A stretch of DNA of 64,000 nucleotides from Carnegiea gigantea. Taxonomy: Eukaryota > Streptophyta > Magnoliopsida > Caryophyllales > Cactaceae. Of this stretch, positions 36,725 to 50,325 are shown one piece after another. The position numbers and the translations under genes were made by a program. Under the pieces are notes generated by a model, which was not told where the DNA came from, did not search any database, and saw only the letters and a program-made list of their open reading frames with translations. The first letter of the stretch is position 1. Each line of letters begins with the position of its first letter. Where the stretch lies: assembly GCA_029747015.1 (NCBI GenBank), contig JAKOGI010000080.1:592501-656500 (forward strand). The letters are read 5' to 3'.

Positions 36725-38562
36725 TTTATTATACGACTACTTTTTTTGGTGACTTTATGAATTTGGAAAGAGATTGATCAATTATACTCGTTAAAACGGT
36801 TCTTTCATGAATTTCGGCCTTTCAAATATAGTCTTGGCATTGAAACAGTGTCTCGCCCAATAACCCTACGCTAGATCAGCAGATCAACATCATTCAACAA
36901 ATTAAATCATAACAGACCTGTAGATTTCTTCCCCAACCTATATCAGACGACAGCGAAAGTGGCAAGACGGTCGATCAACGTGTCTCAAGTTAGTATTTTT
37001 AAAGTTAAGATGTGATTTTGACATTAAAGATTGTATTTGTTTCAGTCAAATATGCATTGTAATTAAGTGTCGTATGACGTATTATGAATGATCAATGAGT
37101 TAATCCTTCCCCTTCCTTAAAAAAACAATAAATTAATCTTATTGAAAGCGTAATGAAACCATGGTGAGATTAAGGCTGTCTCAGTACCACGCCAATTCTG
37201 CCACCAAAGATACACCAACCGATCGTCGAAGGCTTGGAATGAAGAGAAAGCTTATGCTAAGATATTAATTAAAGTGCAGAAAATCTGCAATTCCATGAGA
37301 TTGACTTGCATTATAATATGAATTAATTCAATTAATAAACATATATATTCGTACATGTGAATTATTAACACCTTAAAAGCATCGACATTTAAAAAATAAA
37401 TTGTGGGCGGAAAGAACCAGAAAAAACAACTAAAAAATATTTTTTAAAAAAAAACGACTGCTACTATTTACAGTCTCCAATGTGCTGTATTGACTAACAA
37501 AACCCTAATTTGTCTTTCATTTTAATTTTTTGTTTAATTATACAAAGCCTCTTCCGTTGTTGGGACATAGTGGCCATTGGTGACAGAGCTGTAGAATTTA
37601 GTTTATATATATTTTTTATGTTAGCATCTTCATTTTGTTTCATTTAATTCAATTAAAAATTTGATTTCAACTTCAATTCATGACAAATTGACAATGCCTC
37701 CAAATATTCAATGTTCTTTGAATTCGTTTCTCGTTTTTTTGAATTTATGTAGATTTTAAATTTAAGATAGGGCTCGTTCTTTTGAACTAAAATAAAATTC
37801 TAAGTGTTGAAAGAAACTAAATTGGCTTATAAAAGCTGAATATTATTGAAAAATACTAATGCTATAGAATGTATTGAATAATATTGATGATATTATAGAG
37901 AACTGATATAATTATATTAGTTAGTATTAAATTAAATTAGGTAATACTTAGTATTAAATTAAATGATAATTAATAAGCAAAACTATATAATACTGAATGA
38001 TGATACATAATAAGTCTTGATAATAAATTTAAAAGAATAGATCTTTACTACTCTGTTATGAAGATTTACTTTCTTATTTGAATTGAAAAACTCTTATGAG
38101 TTGAATTATTTAATTTGAAGATAATGTATGTGATAGTAATATTCGAAGGTATCAATACTGTTTTTCACTCATTTGTTTTAGACTTAAGTGGATTTTCAAC
38201 TATTCTTGTTTGCCAATATGTAATGGATTACACGTCTTTGATGTTGTTTATTTTCTCCCTATCCTATATCTTATCTTTAATTTCATGATTGATGTACAAT
38301 GATGAACATGCTTGATAGTACAAAATAAAGCAAGTATTGTCTCTTAAAATTCAAGAAAGATGTAAAATGTGTAAATTTATCCAAATTAAACATGGTGAAA
38401 ATATTAAAAAGTGCATACTACATGGTAAAAAAAATCACTTTAAAAAATGAGACAAAATGAATAAAATTAACTTGAAATTTAAATATATACACCGCCATAA
38501 AGTAGAATTACAATGATTAAGACGTAATATTCACAAGAATTAATTTGAATTGGTCTTCCGAG

Positions 38563-38564
<2 letters not shown>

Positions 38565-38616
<52 letters not shown>
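38565..38616. repeat. Microsatellite (AT)26
   Basis: An uninterrupted AT dinucleotide run of about 52 bases. Confidence 0.95.
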
Positions 38617-38620
<4 letters not shown>

Positions 38621-39864
38621 TTGAAAATCAAAAAGTCAAAAATGTTTATATTCACCACCTAGGTTGGTCATAGTAGTGGAAGGCATGAATGGTCCACGTC
38701 GGGTTACCCTAAATCAGAAGGAGCTCTATTTGCTATATATTCTACAATGATTGATGGGATACATCATAGAAGTTGGCACCTTCACCTTCCATTTTAAATA
38801 TATATAACTTTGATTCTTATAATTATTAATTATTGAAAATCTTATCTTATGAGTTAAAACTTTAATTTGCTCCCAAGTTAAGCTAATTAAGTAGCTCACA
38901 AAGTAATGGCCCCATTTGCTGGAAGCAACTAAAGGCCCTATGTTTGAAGTAGTTAATTAAGATGATTTTGATCTTACAACTTTTCATCTTCTTGTTCACT
39001 TGGATACTAATATAATGCACCGGATATGATCCTACCTCACTATTTGCATAAGAGCTGACAAGAAATACTTGATCGATAATACGGTTTATTTTAAGTACCG
39101 GTATACTTTGGTTAAATGTTAGGCTTGAAAAGCTATTTGTGTCGTGTTTATTTGACATTTCTGTCTTTTCAATTTCTCAATGTTAGGTTTGTAATGTGAA
39201 TATCAGCGTTGTATTCGATAATTATGATAATTGACGGGGGTGGGAAAGGGGTGAAAAAGGTGTTCTATGAGCTCTTTTTATAAGCTTCCATGTCTCACTT
39301 ACCTAGAAGGTGATTTCTAATGTTTTGAAAAATAAGATGAGTGTTATATATTACCCAAATACAAATTAAAGTGCCTGGTATTAACCTTTGATATAAATTG
39401 AGTGTTCAGTAATTATTTTTTCGTTCTCTTTATGCTTTTAAATAATATTGACCTGGCAATATATCCCAACAGTGAAATAGCTTTTTCTTTTTTATTTTTT
39501 GGGTTTTCTTTTAAAAATTCTCCATCATTTTCGGATCCGTATTGTTTGGGGAACCATTAAACTTGTCGTGCTTTTCTCCTAAGAAAAATCGTTAATTTTA
39601 ATAACCTATCGTAATAATATAGTACTATATATGTCCTTATTAATTATATTATTGTACATAAAGGAAATATTTGGGATATGCATGCATGCAAGGTGCCATC
39701 ATTTTTTATGCAGCAATGAATCTGCTTTCTTCGCTATTTCACGTGAACCATTATATAAGTTATTAATAGATCTCGCCATATTGCAAAATTTTAACTTTTC
39801 TTCCCAAAAAAAGAGAAAAAAGTTTGATCTCTCATAATTTAATTCTTTTTTTTGGGTAGAAATT

Positions 39865-40150
39865 AGCATATTTTTTTCGTTGAGAAATATGAATTGGTAA
39901 ATGGGTAAAGTTGGTTAAGATTGGTAGAAATGGGTTAAAGTATGTTGAAATGAGTTGAAGTGGGTTGAATTTTTTTATATGATGGGTAGAAGTTGTTGAA
40001 AATAATATGAGATGGATTGAAGTGAGTTGAAATTGGTTAAAATTAATATTTTTTTTATTAAAATTTATGAAGTGGGTTAAAGTGAATTGATGTGATTAAA
40101 TTTAGTTGAAATCGATAAATTTAAATTTACCAACGAAAAAAACAGGACCT
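39865..40150. mobile_element. MITE, family M1 copy 1
   Basis: The left end TTTTTTTCGTTGAGAAAT and the reverse complement of the right end TTTTTTTCGTTGGTAAAT match at 16 of 18 bases. The interior is built from GGGTTGAAGTGAGTTGAA-like phrases. A second copy lies at 59565-59804 with the same ends and interior. Confidence 0.65.
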
Positions 40151-40462
40151 AAATAGGATTCAAAACTTCTGATGCGAAGCCTACAAGTACTAGCATATGA
40201 TGAGTTTTGTTTATCTTTAGTCTAATCACTTCTCCATCCCATTATAAATGATTAATTAGGGCAGTCACTTTTTGTCTGATAATATCTTACATTCTGAATG
40301 GTCATCCTATGTTATCTCAATGTTGGTCAAACTTGATTGTCAGTGAGAATGATGTGGTTAATGCCAAGGATAAATATCTCAGACCTAAATTAAATTAAAG
40401 ATATTTTTCTAATTAGTTGATTTAAATGAACATCAATTCATTACTTTGTATGATGCTAAACT

Positions 40463-40794
40463 AGTGGAAGGGTGGCTTAGCAAGAAGCTTTTGTCCTCTC
40501 ATCCCATTACTATCTCATCATGGAATGCAAGAAGTTGTTTAAGCTTGGTGGTTGGGTAGTTCGAATTCAACGTTGCTATTAGAAGGGTAATCGAACTACA
40601 GATTGGTTATGAATCAAGAAGCTTCTCGATCTGTCTACTGAAATAGTTAATCTTTCTTTCCGTTCCTTATATTTTGTTTAGATTTTGTTAGAAGATTTTA
40701 TAGGTGTTGCATGACCTAGAATGGTAATTATGATCTTGATTGTACTATTGGTGGCCTTGCCCCTCAATCGCGCAAAAAAAAAAAAATAAATAAA
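40463..40794 (+). mobile_element. 5'-truncated LINE (RNase H end, poly(A) tail, target duplication)
   Basis: One frame reads KGNRTTDWL and a later one LLEDFIGVA then PRMV, the two blocks that close plant LINE ORF2. A TAG precedes the first block and another stop lies inside the second. It ends in a 13-base A run at about 40774. Flanking ATGATGCTAAACT (40450) and ATGATACTAAATCT (40795) form an imperfect target-site duplication. A 5'-truncated insertion is the usual result of LINE retrotransposition. Confidence 0.65.
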
Positions 40795-42489
40795 ATGATA
40801 CTAAATCTAACCATGACTATTTAATTAATTAAAACTTCTATCAAAAGCTTACCAAAAGCAATTGAGCTTAACGACCATCAAGATACAATAAAATATATTT
40901 AAACTAGACCCAACAAATTAGTGATCAGTACTACGTCACATTGTATCAGTAAAATGATAACTATCTATAATCAATTACCTATTTTCATCGGTATTACTCG
41001 TTCAAACTGTGTTTTTTTTGGGTGTGGAGCATATTCAAAACCTTAGTTTGTCAAAAGTGGATTACAGAGCAACACATGTCACTGGGAAAATTTCTTCTAA
41101 CCACAAGACTTTATAATCCAAATTCTTGGACTTGGGAAACCCCTATCAATCTATGATTCAAACCCCAAAGTTATAGAATTTGACTTTGGAAAGAACAAAA
41201 ACTAACTAAAGATAGCCTTTTTTAGGTTTCCTTTTTGAAAAATCACTCGTCATTTAGCGGGCAAAGACCAGATGTTACGTTCATCAAGAATTGCAGCTAA
41301 AATAGGGAGCCAAATATGTAGGGAGTTGGTTGAATTAATCTGCCAATTAATAAAAGCCTTTCATTATTATTATTAATCTCGAGTGGTTTAATTTAATTAA
41401 TGGGTTTTCTTGTTCTAATTATGTTGGGCAAAAGTGAAGACCATTTCCAACACTAGGATTGTTCGCTAGGGGACAAACTTATTAATTAATTACTCCTTTT
41501 AATTCATTTAATTTCCTAACAAATTAAATTGTGAATTAATGCTTAACTTTGGGTGCTGATTATTCAAGATTATTATTCAACATCGTAATTATGGCCTTGT
41601 AAAAGGTTTCAAGCAAGTTTGGTACATTACCACAACTATATATACTATGTTTATGTTTAACTTATGGAGATTAATCATGCTTTGAGGGGAGAATCGAAAT
41701 TTTTTATTGTTAAATATTACAAAGTGGGGTGACTTTATCCAACATTTAATTAGCTTATCTTATTGTATAGTACAAGATGTTGGGCTATGCACCCTACTAA
41801 TGTTAATTTTGCAAAGTGTTAGCAATGTCTAACCTATGTTATCTTTCATATCCATAAGAGAAAAGTATCTTTAATTATATACAGAAAATGTTAATTTATT
41901 ATACCGTTTAAGAGGAGATCGACAAATTCGCTATAATATAATACTGAAAATAAGTGAACTAGTTTAGTATAGTTCTTGTGCTATGTAACCCCCTGGTGAG
42001 TCAAAAGCACAGTATGACCATCTACAAACTCCATTAGAGGACATTTTATTTTCACCATATTCGCCAGCAAAATTTGATTATATAACTAAAAATTCATACT
42101 CATGCTTGAATGATTTCATTCTTTTTTGGTGTAAGGGAGGCGCAATAGTCGTTACAGATGAGATTCGAACTTGGGTTTTTGGCAACTGCTTTGAAAGACT
42201 TTATAAATTGAATTAACTGACATCCATTGATTTCGTTCTTAGTTTACATTTCAATAATCTTGTTTAACAGACCTAAAAATCTCTATCAAATAAACTATCA
42301 TACTTTCAAATTCAAACAAAAGATACATCGAAAAAGATATATGTTTAACCCCCTTTTGTTTTCTTCGTTGATGGATGATTATAATTTCTTCTACCTTTCA
42401 CTTGATTACCAACGTGGAAGGGTACCCATTGATGTGAGAAAGAAACCAAAAGTCCGACATTCTCTTGAAACAAAGAGTAGATGAAAAAC

Positions 42490-42657
42490 ACCAATACATG
42501 TAGGTTCAAGTGGTTTGACACTTGTTCCTCTTTAAGTGAGGTCTCGGGTTTGAGTATTGTAAATGGAGAAAATTTATAATAGGAGAGTTGTATCCTTTAT
42601 TGGACCAATAATAACTCGATTCTAGTGAAATGGAATATTCAAGACCGCCGAAAAAAG
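42490..42657 (+). mobile_element. tRNA-derived SINE, copy 2
   Basis: The same structure as 8749-8914: an A-box-like TAGGTTCAAGTGGTTTG, a B-box-like GGGTTTGAGTA (42546), a shared 3' block with GGAGAGTTGTATC, CCAATA and GTGAAATGGA, and the end CCGCCGAAAAAA. Confidence 0.6.
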
Positions 42658-42871
42658 AGTAGATGAAAAACAAAAGAAGAAAAAAAAAAATAAAGAGGAA
42701 ACGTCACTTACAATCAGAGTGAATAATTGAGAGCGGCCTAGGGCTTTTGTCTGGGCCTGAGTTGTCCGAATCCAGCTTACAGCAAAGCGTGTAGTGGGGC
42801 TTGTCGCGCTATGTGACCTACAATAGGTTCCCTACAAGGGAGCAATCTTTTTCCCCACACTAATTTTCCAC

Positions 42872-42873
<2 letters not shown>

Positions 42874-42908
<35 letters not shown>

Positions 42909-42926
42909 GTTATTATTATTATTATT
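42874..42926. repeat. Microsatellite (TTA)n
   Basis: About 17 trinucleotide units with a single TTG interruption. Confidence 0.95.
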
Positions 42927-45914
42927 TCCTCCCCATTATTTTATTTATTATTTTCCATTATGTTATCTCTTCATTTTATTGAAAATGAAATTAATTCAAT
43001 TTTATAAGTGGAACAACAAGAGACAAATATAGAAATAAGGTGAAAGGAGTCTTGCTCACCCACCGCCACCAAAATCATTTGAAAGACCATATGAAATTAG
43101 ATTTCAAATAAAATGGTCGAGAAAACTTAAAAGGGCAGATATATTGAGATATATTTTGAAACCAACCCTACTATTTATTAATGTTTCAAAATTATTTATA
43201 TACTATGTAAATCGATCTTATATATGTTAAACTTAAAATAACTTATACATGCATGCATGGACAACAAATGGGGCGGTGGCATCCCTGGACATTTCTTGAC
43301 ATTTTTGCCATACAATTATCTATTAATTCCAACGTTACGTATCTTACAGAATACCTCTCGATCTTATATTGATTGTAGCTAATTGGCTCCTCATTGTACA
43401 TAAAATTAGTTTTGATCTTACTCCTGTATATCTATATATAAATTTTCTAATCAATCCCGCCTTAACAAAATCAACATCGAAATTATTGTTACCATTCTAC
43501 ATTAAACAGGAGATTGTCTTGTCTACGACTAATCATTCTCAAAAAGAAAATCATATTCTCTAATTGATGTTAATTATGATTAGAGATTAAGCAAACGTGT
43601 GGCCCTTGTTGGACCCTCAACTTATTTATTTAACTTATATTATTGATCCAAGAAATAGGGCAACAACCACAAATCATGGGTATCAACTGATTGATTAGCA
43701 AGGGAATCATGCAACACGTGTATGGATATCGTTGGTTTGATACAACCAAAATAAACTAATCAGGATTTAAATCAAGGGTCACAAATTACTTCGATTGGAA
43801 TATTATTCTGGTAAGTCTTGCCGACACTTCTAAATTGTGGAATACATGGGATGTGTTATCTTTTTCTCGTGATTTATTCGATGAGTCCACGCCTAATATC
43901 TGCTGACTTCCTAACCAGTAGCTTTCATAAATTGCATTATTCCTTAATTTTATGATTTGTCATCATTAATTGATGCTACTTAGGTGGGAGGATTTTTCTT
44001 AACAGAAAAAAATAAACCATCCAATCAAATTAAGAATTGGTCATCAACTTATTTCACTTATAAAATATCAACAACAGGGACTTTTCTTCCTTGCCTGCGT
44101 CTTTAATTTTGGTTAATTTGCTCAAGATCTAATTAAAAAAAAAAAAAACCCCGAATAAAGAATGTAGATAATGAACATGAACAAATTTTGATGGTTGAAT
44201 GTATGTAGGTTCACAACGTAAATTAAGGATAATACTTTTATTAATGGATTAATAATGCACCAGAAAGGAAAACTCTTTCAAAATCCGTTTCTATGTCCCA
44301 TCAGATATTCATAATTCATACTCAAATAACTGGTAAACGAAGTGATAATTCATTCCATTATAAGATGATACACAATCTTATCAGACAAGCAACGTAACAT
44401 CATGGTTTTTCATACTTATCTTCTATAAATACAACATAATTCCTTCAAAATAACCAATAATGGGTCATACATTTTCTATAAACATGGGTAAACAGTGACA
44501 CACTATCTACTTTTGTGCAACTTACAAAACATTAAGTCAAAGTAACCGCCCATGTCCCCTTTAAAAAAAAAAAAAATGAACACTAACATACTTAGAAATA
44601 TGATTGTCTATAATTGAGCATAAACCCATCTTCATTTTTGGATGTAAGTGCTCAAAAATCATGCACTTTCCCTTTCAATCTTAATGTGATTGGACAATTT
44701 TGTGGAGAGAAACATGGGAGACAAAGCCCAGGAATGTCCTGGCGCAAAATGTATGAGTTGTGCAAGAAAAGTGGGCCACAAGAAGAAGATGAAAATCCAT
44801 CTTGGCCCAGTTATCTGTGATGGAAAACTGGCCATTCACTGCACATGGGAAGGTTTTAACCTTATTTTGGGCACTCTATGTGGTCTAAAATTGATTGGTC
44901 TTACCTTAAAATTATATTTTTTTTCAATGATGTTTTTGCAACAAAAATGATTTGATATGTCAACCCACACAAATCTGTCTTTTTACTTTTTTTATTTTTG
45001 TCTTTAGTACTGTTGATTTTTTTAAAAAAAAATCATGGTAAACTTGGGCCATTCACTAAATTCCTATCTCAGGGGATATTCTAGTGGGCCAACTAACCCA
45101 TGGGAGAGGGGAACCATATAGGCCCAAGCCTCGTCCCACCCCCCTTCAATTCCAACTAAATAGCAATGAAGAGTCATCCACTCAGATTTGAACCTAGGTG
45201 GTGGAGGTGGAGCACACATGATGGTATCAACTAGACGCTTAAAATTGATAAAGACGGTATATTTTAGGACAATTTCCTATGTGCTCCCGGTAGCACATGC
45301 TCTCATTGTCCATGTATATGTATATTTTTCCCGCGTGTATTTATCATATAGTAATTTTTTAATATATATTTGATGATGTGGTTCGTGGGAGTATATGCTC
45401 CCAAGAGTATGATATACATATTGATATTTTAGGGACCGTCAATACTTAATTTGATGGGTCAATTTTATCAAGACAGATTTTTTATTATGATAAGCCAATT
45501 GTCATTTTGATTGTGACTGTTACTCCCTTCTAGAATCTTCAATTGTTCGACCGCGAATTACTGGTAGATGACATTCTCATTTGAGCAAAAATCCCGACTG
45601 AAAATAGAAATATCAAAAGTTTTGCATATCACATATGTGGAAAAATGCGGAAATATCAAGTTATGTAAAACTTGGCATGTTCATCTAACTTGAATGCGAG
45701 GGAAAAATATCTCATTTGAATGAAATGACCAGTGATAAGCTCTATAAACCATTATTTAAAAGTAGGGCAAAAATTAGCTAAAATTTTTCAGCCTCAAATA
45801 GATAAAATAATCAATCGCGTATCTAATAAATTTGTAGAAACTTTATTTGAAGCTCTTTTGATATTTATCCAAGCATTTCCGAGAAGACAGAATATAATAA
45901 AGATTAGAAATACA

Positions 45915-46203
45915 CTAGTCTTTAAACCCGTGCTACGCACATGTCGTTTTTCAATTTTAGTTACAATATTTTTAAAAATATTATAATTAATATTATAATT
46001 TGAATTTTTTGAAATAATAATATTAACATGTTTATAATTTATTTCCTTTTTTTCTTAGTTGAAGTAGTTGAATTAAAAGATATTATTTATACTTATGACT
46101 TTAAATCACATATTATTTAAATTTTTATTTTTAAATAAAATTTTAAAAAATATATAACATGACACCTGTCATAACTGCGGCGTTTGAACTCACTTATATA
46201 TTT

Positions 46204-46246
<43 letters not shown>

Positions 46247-46252
46247 CAGAGA
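45915..46252 (-). mobile_element. Probable short non-autonomous Helitron
   Basis: On the minus strand the 3' end has a GTGC/GCAC mini-hairpin, then a T-poor spacer, then CTAG at 45915-45918 next to a host A on the plus strand. The sub-terminal TTTGAACTCACTTATATAT near 46185 resembles the 5' part of the larger Helitron at 50300. The 5' TC end was placed at 46252 by the A-T insertion rule and is tentative because a GT/GA microsatellite occupies that end. Confidence 0.45.
46203..46250. repeat. Compound microsatellite (AT)n(GT)n(GA)n
   Basis: AT units pass into about twelve GT units and then GA units. Confidence 0.95.
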
Positions 46253-47427
46253 TTTCTTGAATGGTCATACTGTCATACAGTCATATATACATATGTTTAT
46301 AGGCTATAGCATTAGGTCTAGGATTTGGCGGTTGATATTCACACCTAGAAATGTGAAGACTGAAGATACAAAGGAGTATGCTAATATGATTATCTGGCTG
46401 CGACACTATACCAAATATAGACAGAGATAAATTATGAGCTTAATTCTCAGAATATTACTTTGATAAGTTGACATAAATAAATCAAGTGATATATATAACA
46501 ATGAATGATATATAAACTTTTTTCATATTTTGCTCCATCAATTTAATATATATACTATTCTTTAAAGAATAATGCAACTTAAACTCAAACTCTCTGAATT
46601 GGATCAGACGTTGCCGCAAATAATGAGGCAGATTATGATGTACGCTTTTATTTATGGACATTAGATCATTATGACTAAAGGTAACAAGCGTACTACACTA
46701 TTCGTAAATTTTTCAGAATTATTACGACAGATATAGGTTAAAATGTCACTTATGTGAACCTATGTGACTTCCTATATACCAAAAATAATTGTATTTCTAT
46801 ATTCGAAATCACTACGAAAAATACATGTGTATTAATCTTCACGGCTTCCATACAACCAAAAAGTAATTTTAATCATATCCTATTGGAAGAGCAACTGAAC
46901 CTAACGCAGTTGGTTTCACTAGGGATGCATATCACATTATTGCTCCTAGGAATCCAACGCTATCGCTCTTAATTCCCATCTCTAAAATGAAAAATGAAAA
47001 TGAAAATGAAAATAAAGATGGCCGTTTGAAATGAACTGTGATGATTATGGAAGACACTTGTTGTGTCCGCCATGGAGTGGTAACTGCCACGGTGATTTCA
47101 CTTTTACCGTAAAGCGACCCTTCTCACCATACTTACAGCCCCCATTTACTTGCAAACACAAAAAATGTCAACTATGAATGCACAAGCTACCCATTATCTT
47201 CCTGTAAGCATAAAAGAAATTACTACACATTATTACTGTGTAGCATCGGGTTGAATGTAATATACTTCAGGTTGAATGTAATATACTCCTATTGTAGTAC
47301 ATTAATCCCATAATATTATTAAGATAGTATAATTTACGATCATCATAATTGCAAGATAATTGTACAACTATAGTACCTTCGTACGACTGAACATATATAG
47401 CAACAGAAATACAATTATAGATTTGTA

Positions 47428-50325
47428 CTAGTTTTTTACCCGTGCGTTGCACGATAGCTATTACTTCTCAATTGATAAGTATCGGTATCTTGTTGTATAT
47501 CTTGTTGGTGGTGCTATACTATATTGAGTTCTATATACTTGAATGTAGCATATTTTTATGACTTTATTTCATATGAAATCGCCTTAATTATATGTATTTA
47601 AATTTTTGATGTGCCGTGTATCTTTTTTAATCTTGTTAGTCAAGAAATTTTTAGTTTTTTTTTTGGTTTTAAGATATTATGTGGTTTGACGCTGCATGAT
47701 TTTTTAAGTTTAAAATGATTTTGTGAAATAACCATATTGGCGGTGGGAGCGAAGGAGTAAGAACGAAAAACCATAGTATTTTCAGTAATTTAATGTTGTA
47801 TTTCTTAAACTTGGACTTTGTTTTAAGAAATGCATCATATGATAATGTGAAATGTGATGTATGAAAAGTAGTTCTAATATTAAATATTCAATAACACATT
47901 AGATTTGTCGTCTTCACTATCCATCAATCGCCAAGTTCCATTCTCAAATTATGTAACTTGTAAAAGTAACATATATTATATTAAGTTATGTTTTGATTTT
48001 TCATTTGTTCCTAACTACTTTGTCATCAACAATGTGTTGTTAAATGTACGTAATGATTTTTTACATGCTTATACATTGAGTTAAAAAATATAAGATGATA
48101 CTTTTGTATTGTTTTGTACTTGCCTACAGAGAGGTATTTCAATTATGGACTTCTTGTATATTTCATCTACCTGAATTGTTTGCACAATATTGGAGGAATT
48201 TATTAATTGTTATTATTTTAATCTTTGATTATATTTAATTCTAAGAATCATAATATGTCATAGACGTTGCATAATTAGAACTAATATTTTGTAGGAGTTT
48301 ACTAACACTAAAAGATGTATAGTGTCAATTTGTTTTTCTTTTTTGGATAATTTGTAGTAGTGAAGTTATTTTATGTGCATACATACCATTGGTAAGTTTT
48401 TGAACACTTCTTTATAAACAGTGTTTCTTGTGTATCGTTCATAGAGTTCATTGTGATGTTTAATGATAAACTTCAAACCCTCTGGTGAAGTCACCCGTGA
48501 TGCTACAATTCAGTTGTCTATGAGTTAATACCGATTTTGAAAGGTAAACTCCTACACATTTCAGTGATGGTCCTTGACTTGTATTTATAAGCATTGCACA
48601 GTGATCATGAATAGGAATTTACCTTCTTTTTAATACGAATGACCACTTGGTCTCATATGAGTGCAAAACAATTATAGGGATTGTAACCTTCACTCTGACA
48701 TTGATAGCGAAAATAATATATTCTTTCGTTTTAGGTAACCAGTGCTTGTTATGACTCATTTTTGTATCCTTCCTCAACTAAGAATTATATGGGGACACAA
48801 ATTTTCTTTTTGATCAAATGACGAAACAAACTTAGATGAGATACTGAAAAATTAAGTCCCTATTTATAGGAATTACAAATTAAGATAAACTCTAAAGTAA
48901 AATGAGTAGTTGTTGAGATAATGAGATAACTAATTTCAAAAATAATATATAATATAATAATTAAAGGTGAGCATTAAAATGAAATAATGAGGTAATTTAG
49001 GAAACGTTATATAATATTAAAGATGGACATTCAAATGAAATAATAAGGTAACTTACCAATAAGAGTAAATTAGCAAAAGATTAGTTAGTACGTGTGAAAC
49101 CAAATGTCAAATTCGTAAGGTCATGTATGCCAATTAAAACTAACAATCATCAGAAAATGTGCGTTTTTTCCCCCCCAGAGATTCCTATTGGTTTAATTAT
49201 ATTCATTACGCATGTACTTATTTCATATGTCCATTGCATATTATTTTAATAGTTTAATGACACATTCAATATTATTTAATAGTGATGATGGTACTTCCTA
49301 CTATTTGACCAATGATTAATAAAAATAAAATTTGATTAATTATTCTCATGATCAACAAAATATTAAAAAATTATTGACAGTAGTAACAAAAAGACAGATA
49401 AGTCTTCACCTTAGTCTTATCTCTTTTGTGTATAATTATTTATTAAAAAAAACCCAACAAAGAAAAATTTTAAAAATTTGAAAAAGAAGAAACGGAGATT
49501 AGTAACAGATGAAGAAATTTTAGTACAATTTAAATATAGGAAAACTTTTAACGTTCTTTTTCTTTGGGGGAAGGGAGTACTTCTAATTTATGAAGTCAAT
49601 TATAGTCTATTGTGGGGAAGTAAACAAACTACTTTTATATACTAATTTGCCTATTAAATTTAAATTTAAATATGCTAAAAGAACTAATTATACTATGTGA
49701 TTTTTAAGCGTAAAATATAATCCTAAGTAAAATATAAATTGAATAAATCATTGAAACATTTTTTTTAATATCATAAACGTAAGTTAGAAATGTGAAAAGA
49801 GACCAAATATTGTACCAATTTAAAGCGAAACCCACAATCACATTAAGGTCTTACTACATTTCATAGTATCTAAATCTAATTTCGTGACATGCTTAAGTAA
49901 TCAAGCTTTACAGTATGCGAAATAAACAGCCCGATCAGCATTCAAGTGTCAACTCATGATATATATACTTAAAAATAAATATATTTAGATTTAGATGTCC
50001 AATATATACTTACCTCAAGAATAATGTCTAACACACTTCAATTTTTTCTTGGGTAACATCTAAATCATTTATTTGGTCTATATTCAAGTTTTTTAAGATA
50101 AAATTCAATTAATAATTAGTCACAACATATGAGAAAAGTTAACATTAAATTGAATTAAAATCGCATTGATAACCTACATCCATCTTAATTACATGATATA
50201 AATCTTTTATGTTACTATCCTACATGGCATTCTTATCCCAAGTGGCATCCTAGATGGCATCTTATGTGGCATCCCACGTGTCGCTCATACATGAGTTCAA
50301 TCCAACTTTTAATATATACATATGA
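47428..50325 (-). mobile_element. Helitron (rolling-circle transposon), decayed, with helicase remnant
   Basis: On the minus strand the element begins TCATATGTATATATTAAAAG at 50325 and ends with a CGTGC-AAC-GCACG hairpin (47441-47453), a short spacer and CTAG (47428). It lies between host A (47427) and T (50326), exactly as Helitrons insert. Four TGGCATC-type repeats sit just inside the 5' end. At 48460-48730 the minus strand retains Pif1-type RepHel helicase blocks in broken frames: FVLKRR, FPIHDHCAMLINTSQG, PSLKCVGVYLSKSV and VASRVTSPEGLKFII. No Rep domain was recognised. About 2.9 kb is shorter than an autonomous element, so internal deletion is likely. Confidence 0.75.
48460..48730 (-). 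pseudogene. Helitron helicase (RepHel C-terminal part), frameshifted
   Basis: The blocks correspond to the end of the helicase: LKRRQFPI..., the NKSQGQSL motif (here NTSQGPSL), the VGVYL block, and the final YVAxSRVTSxxGLKxLI motif (here VASRVTSPEGLKFII). One stop follows KRR, and a frame change separates the VGVYL block from the last motif. The gene cannot make a working protein. Confidence 0.75.
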
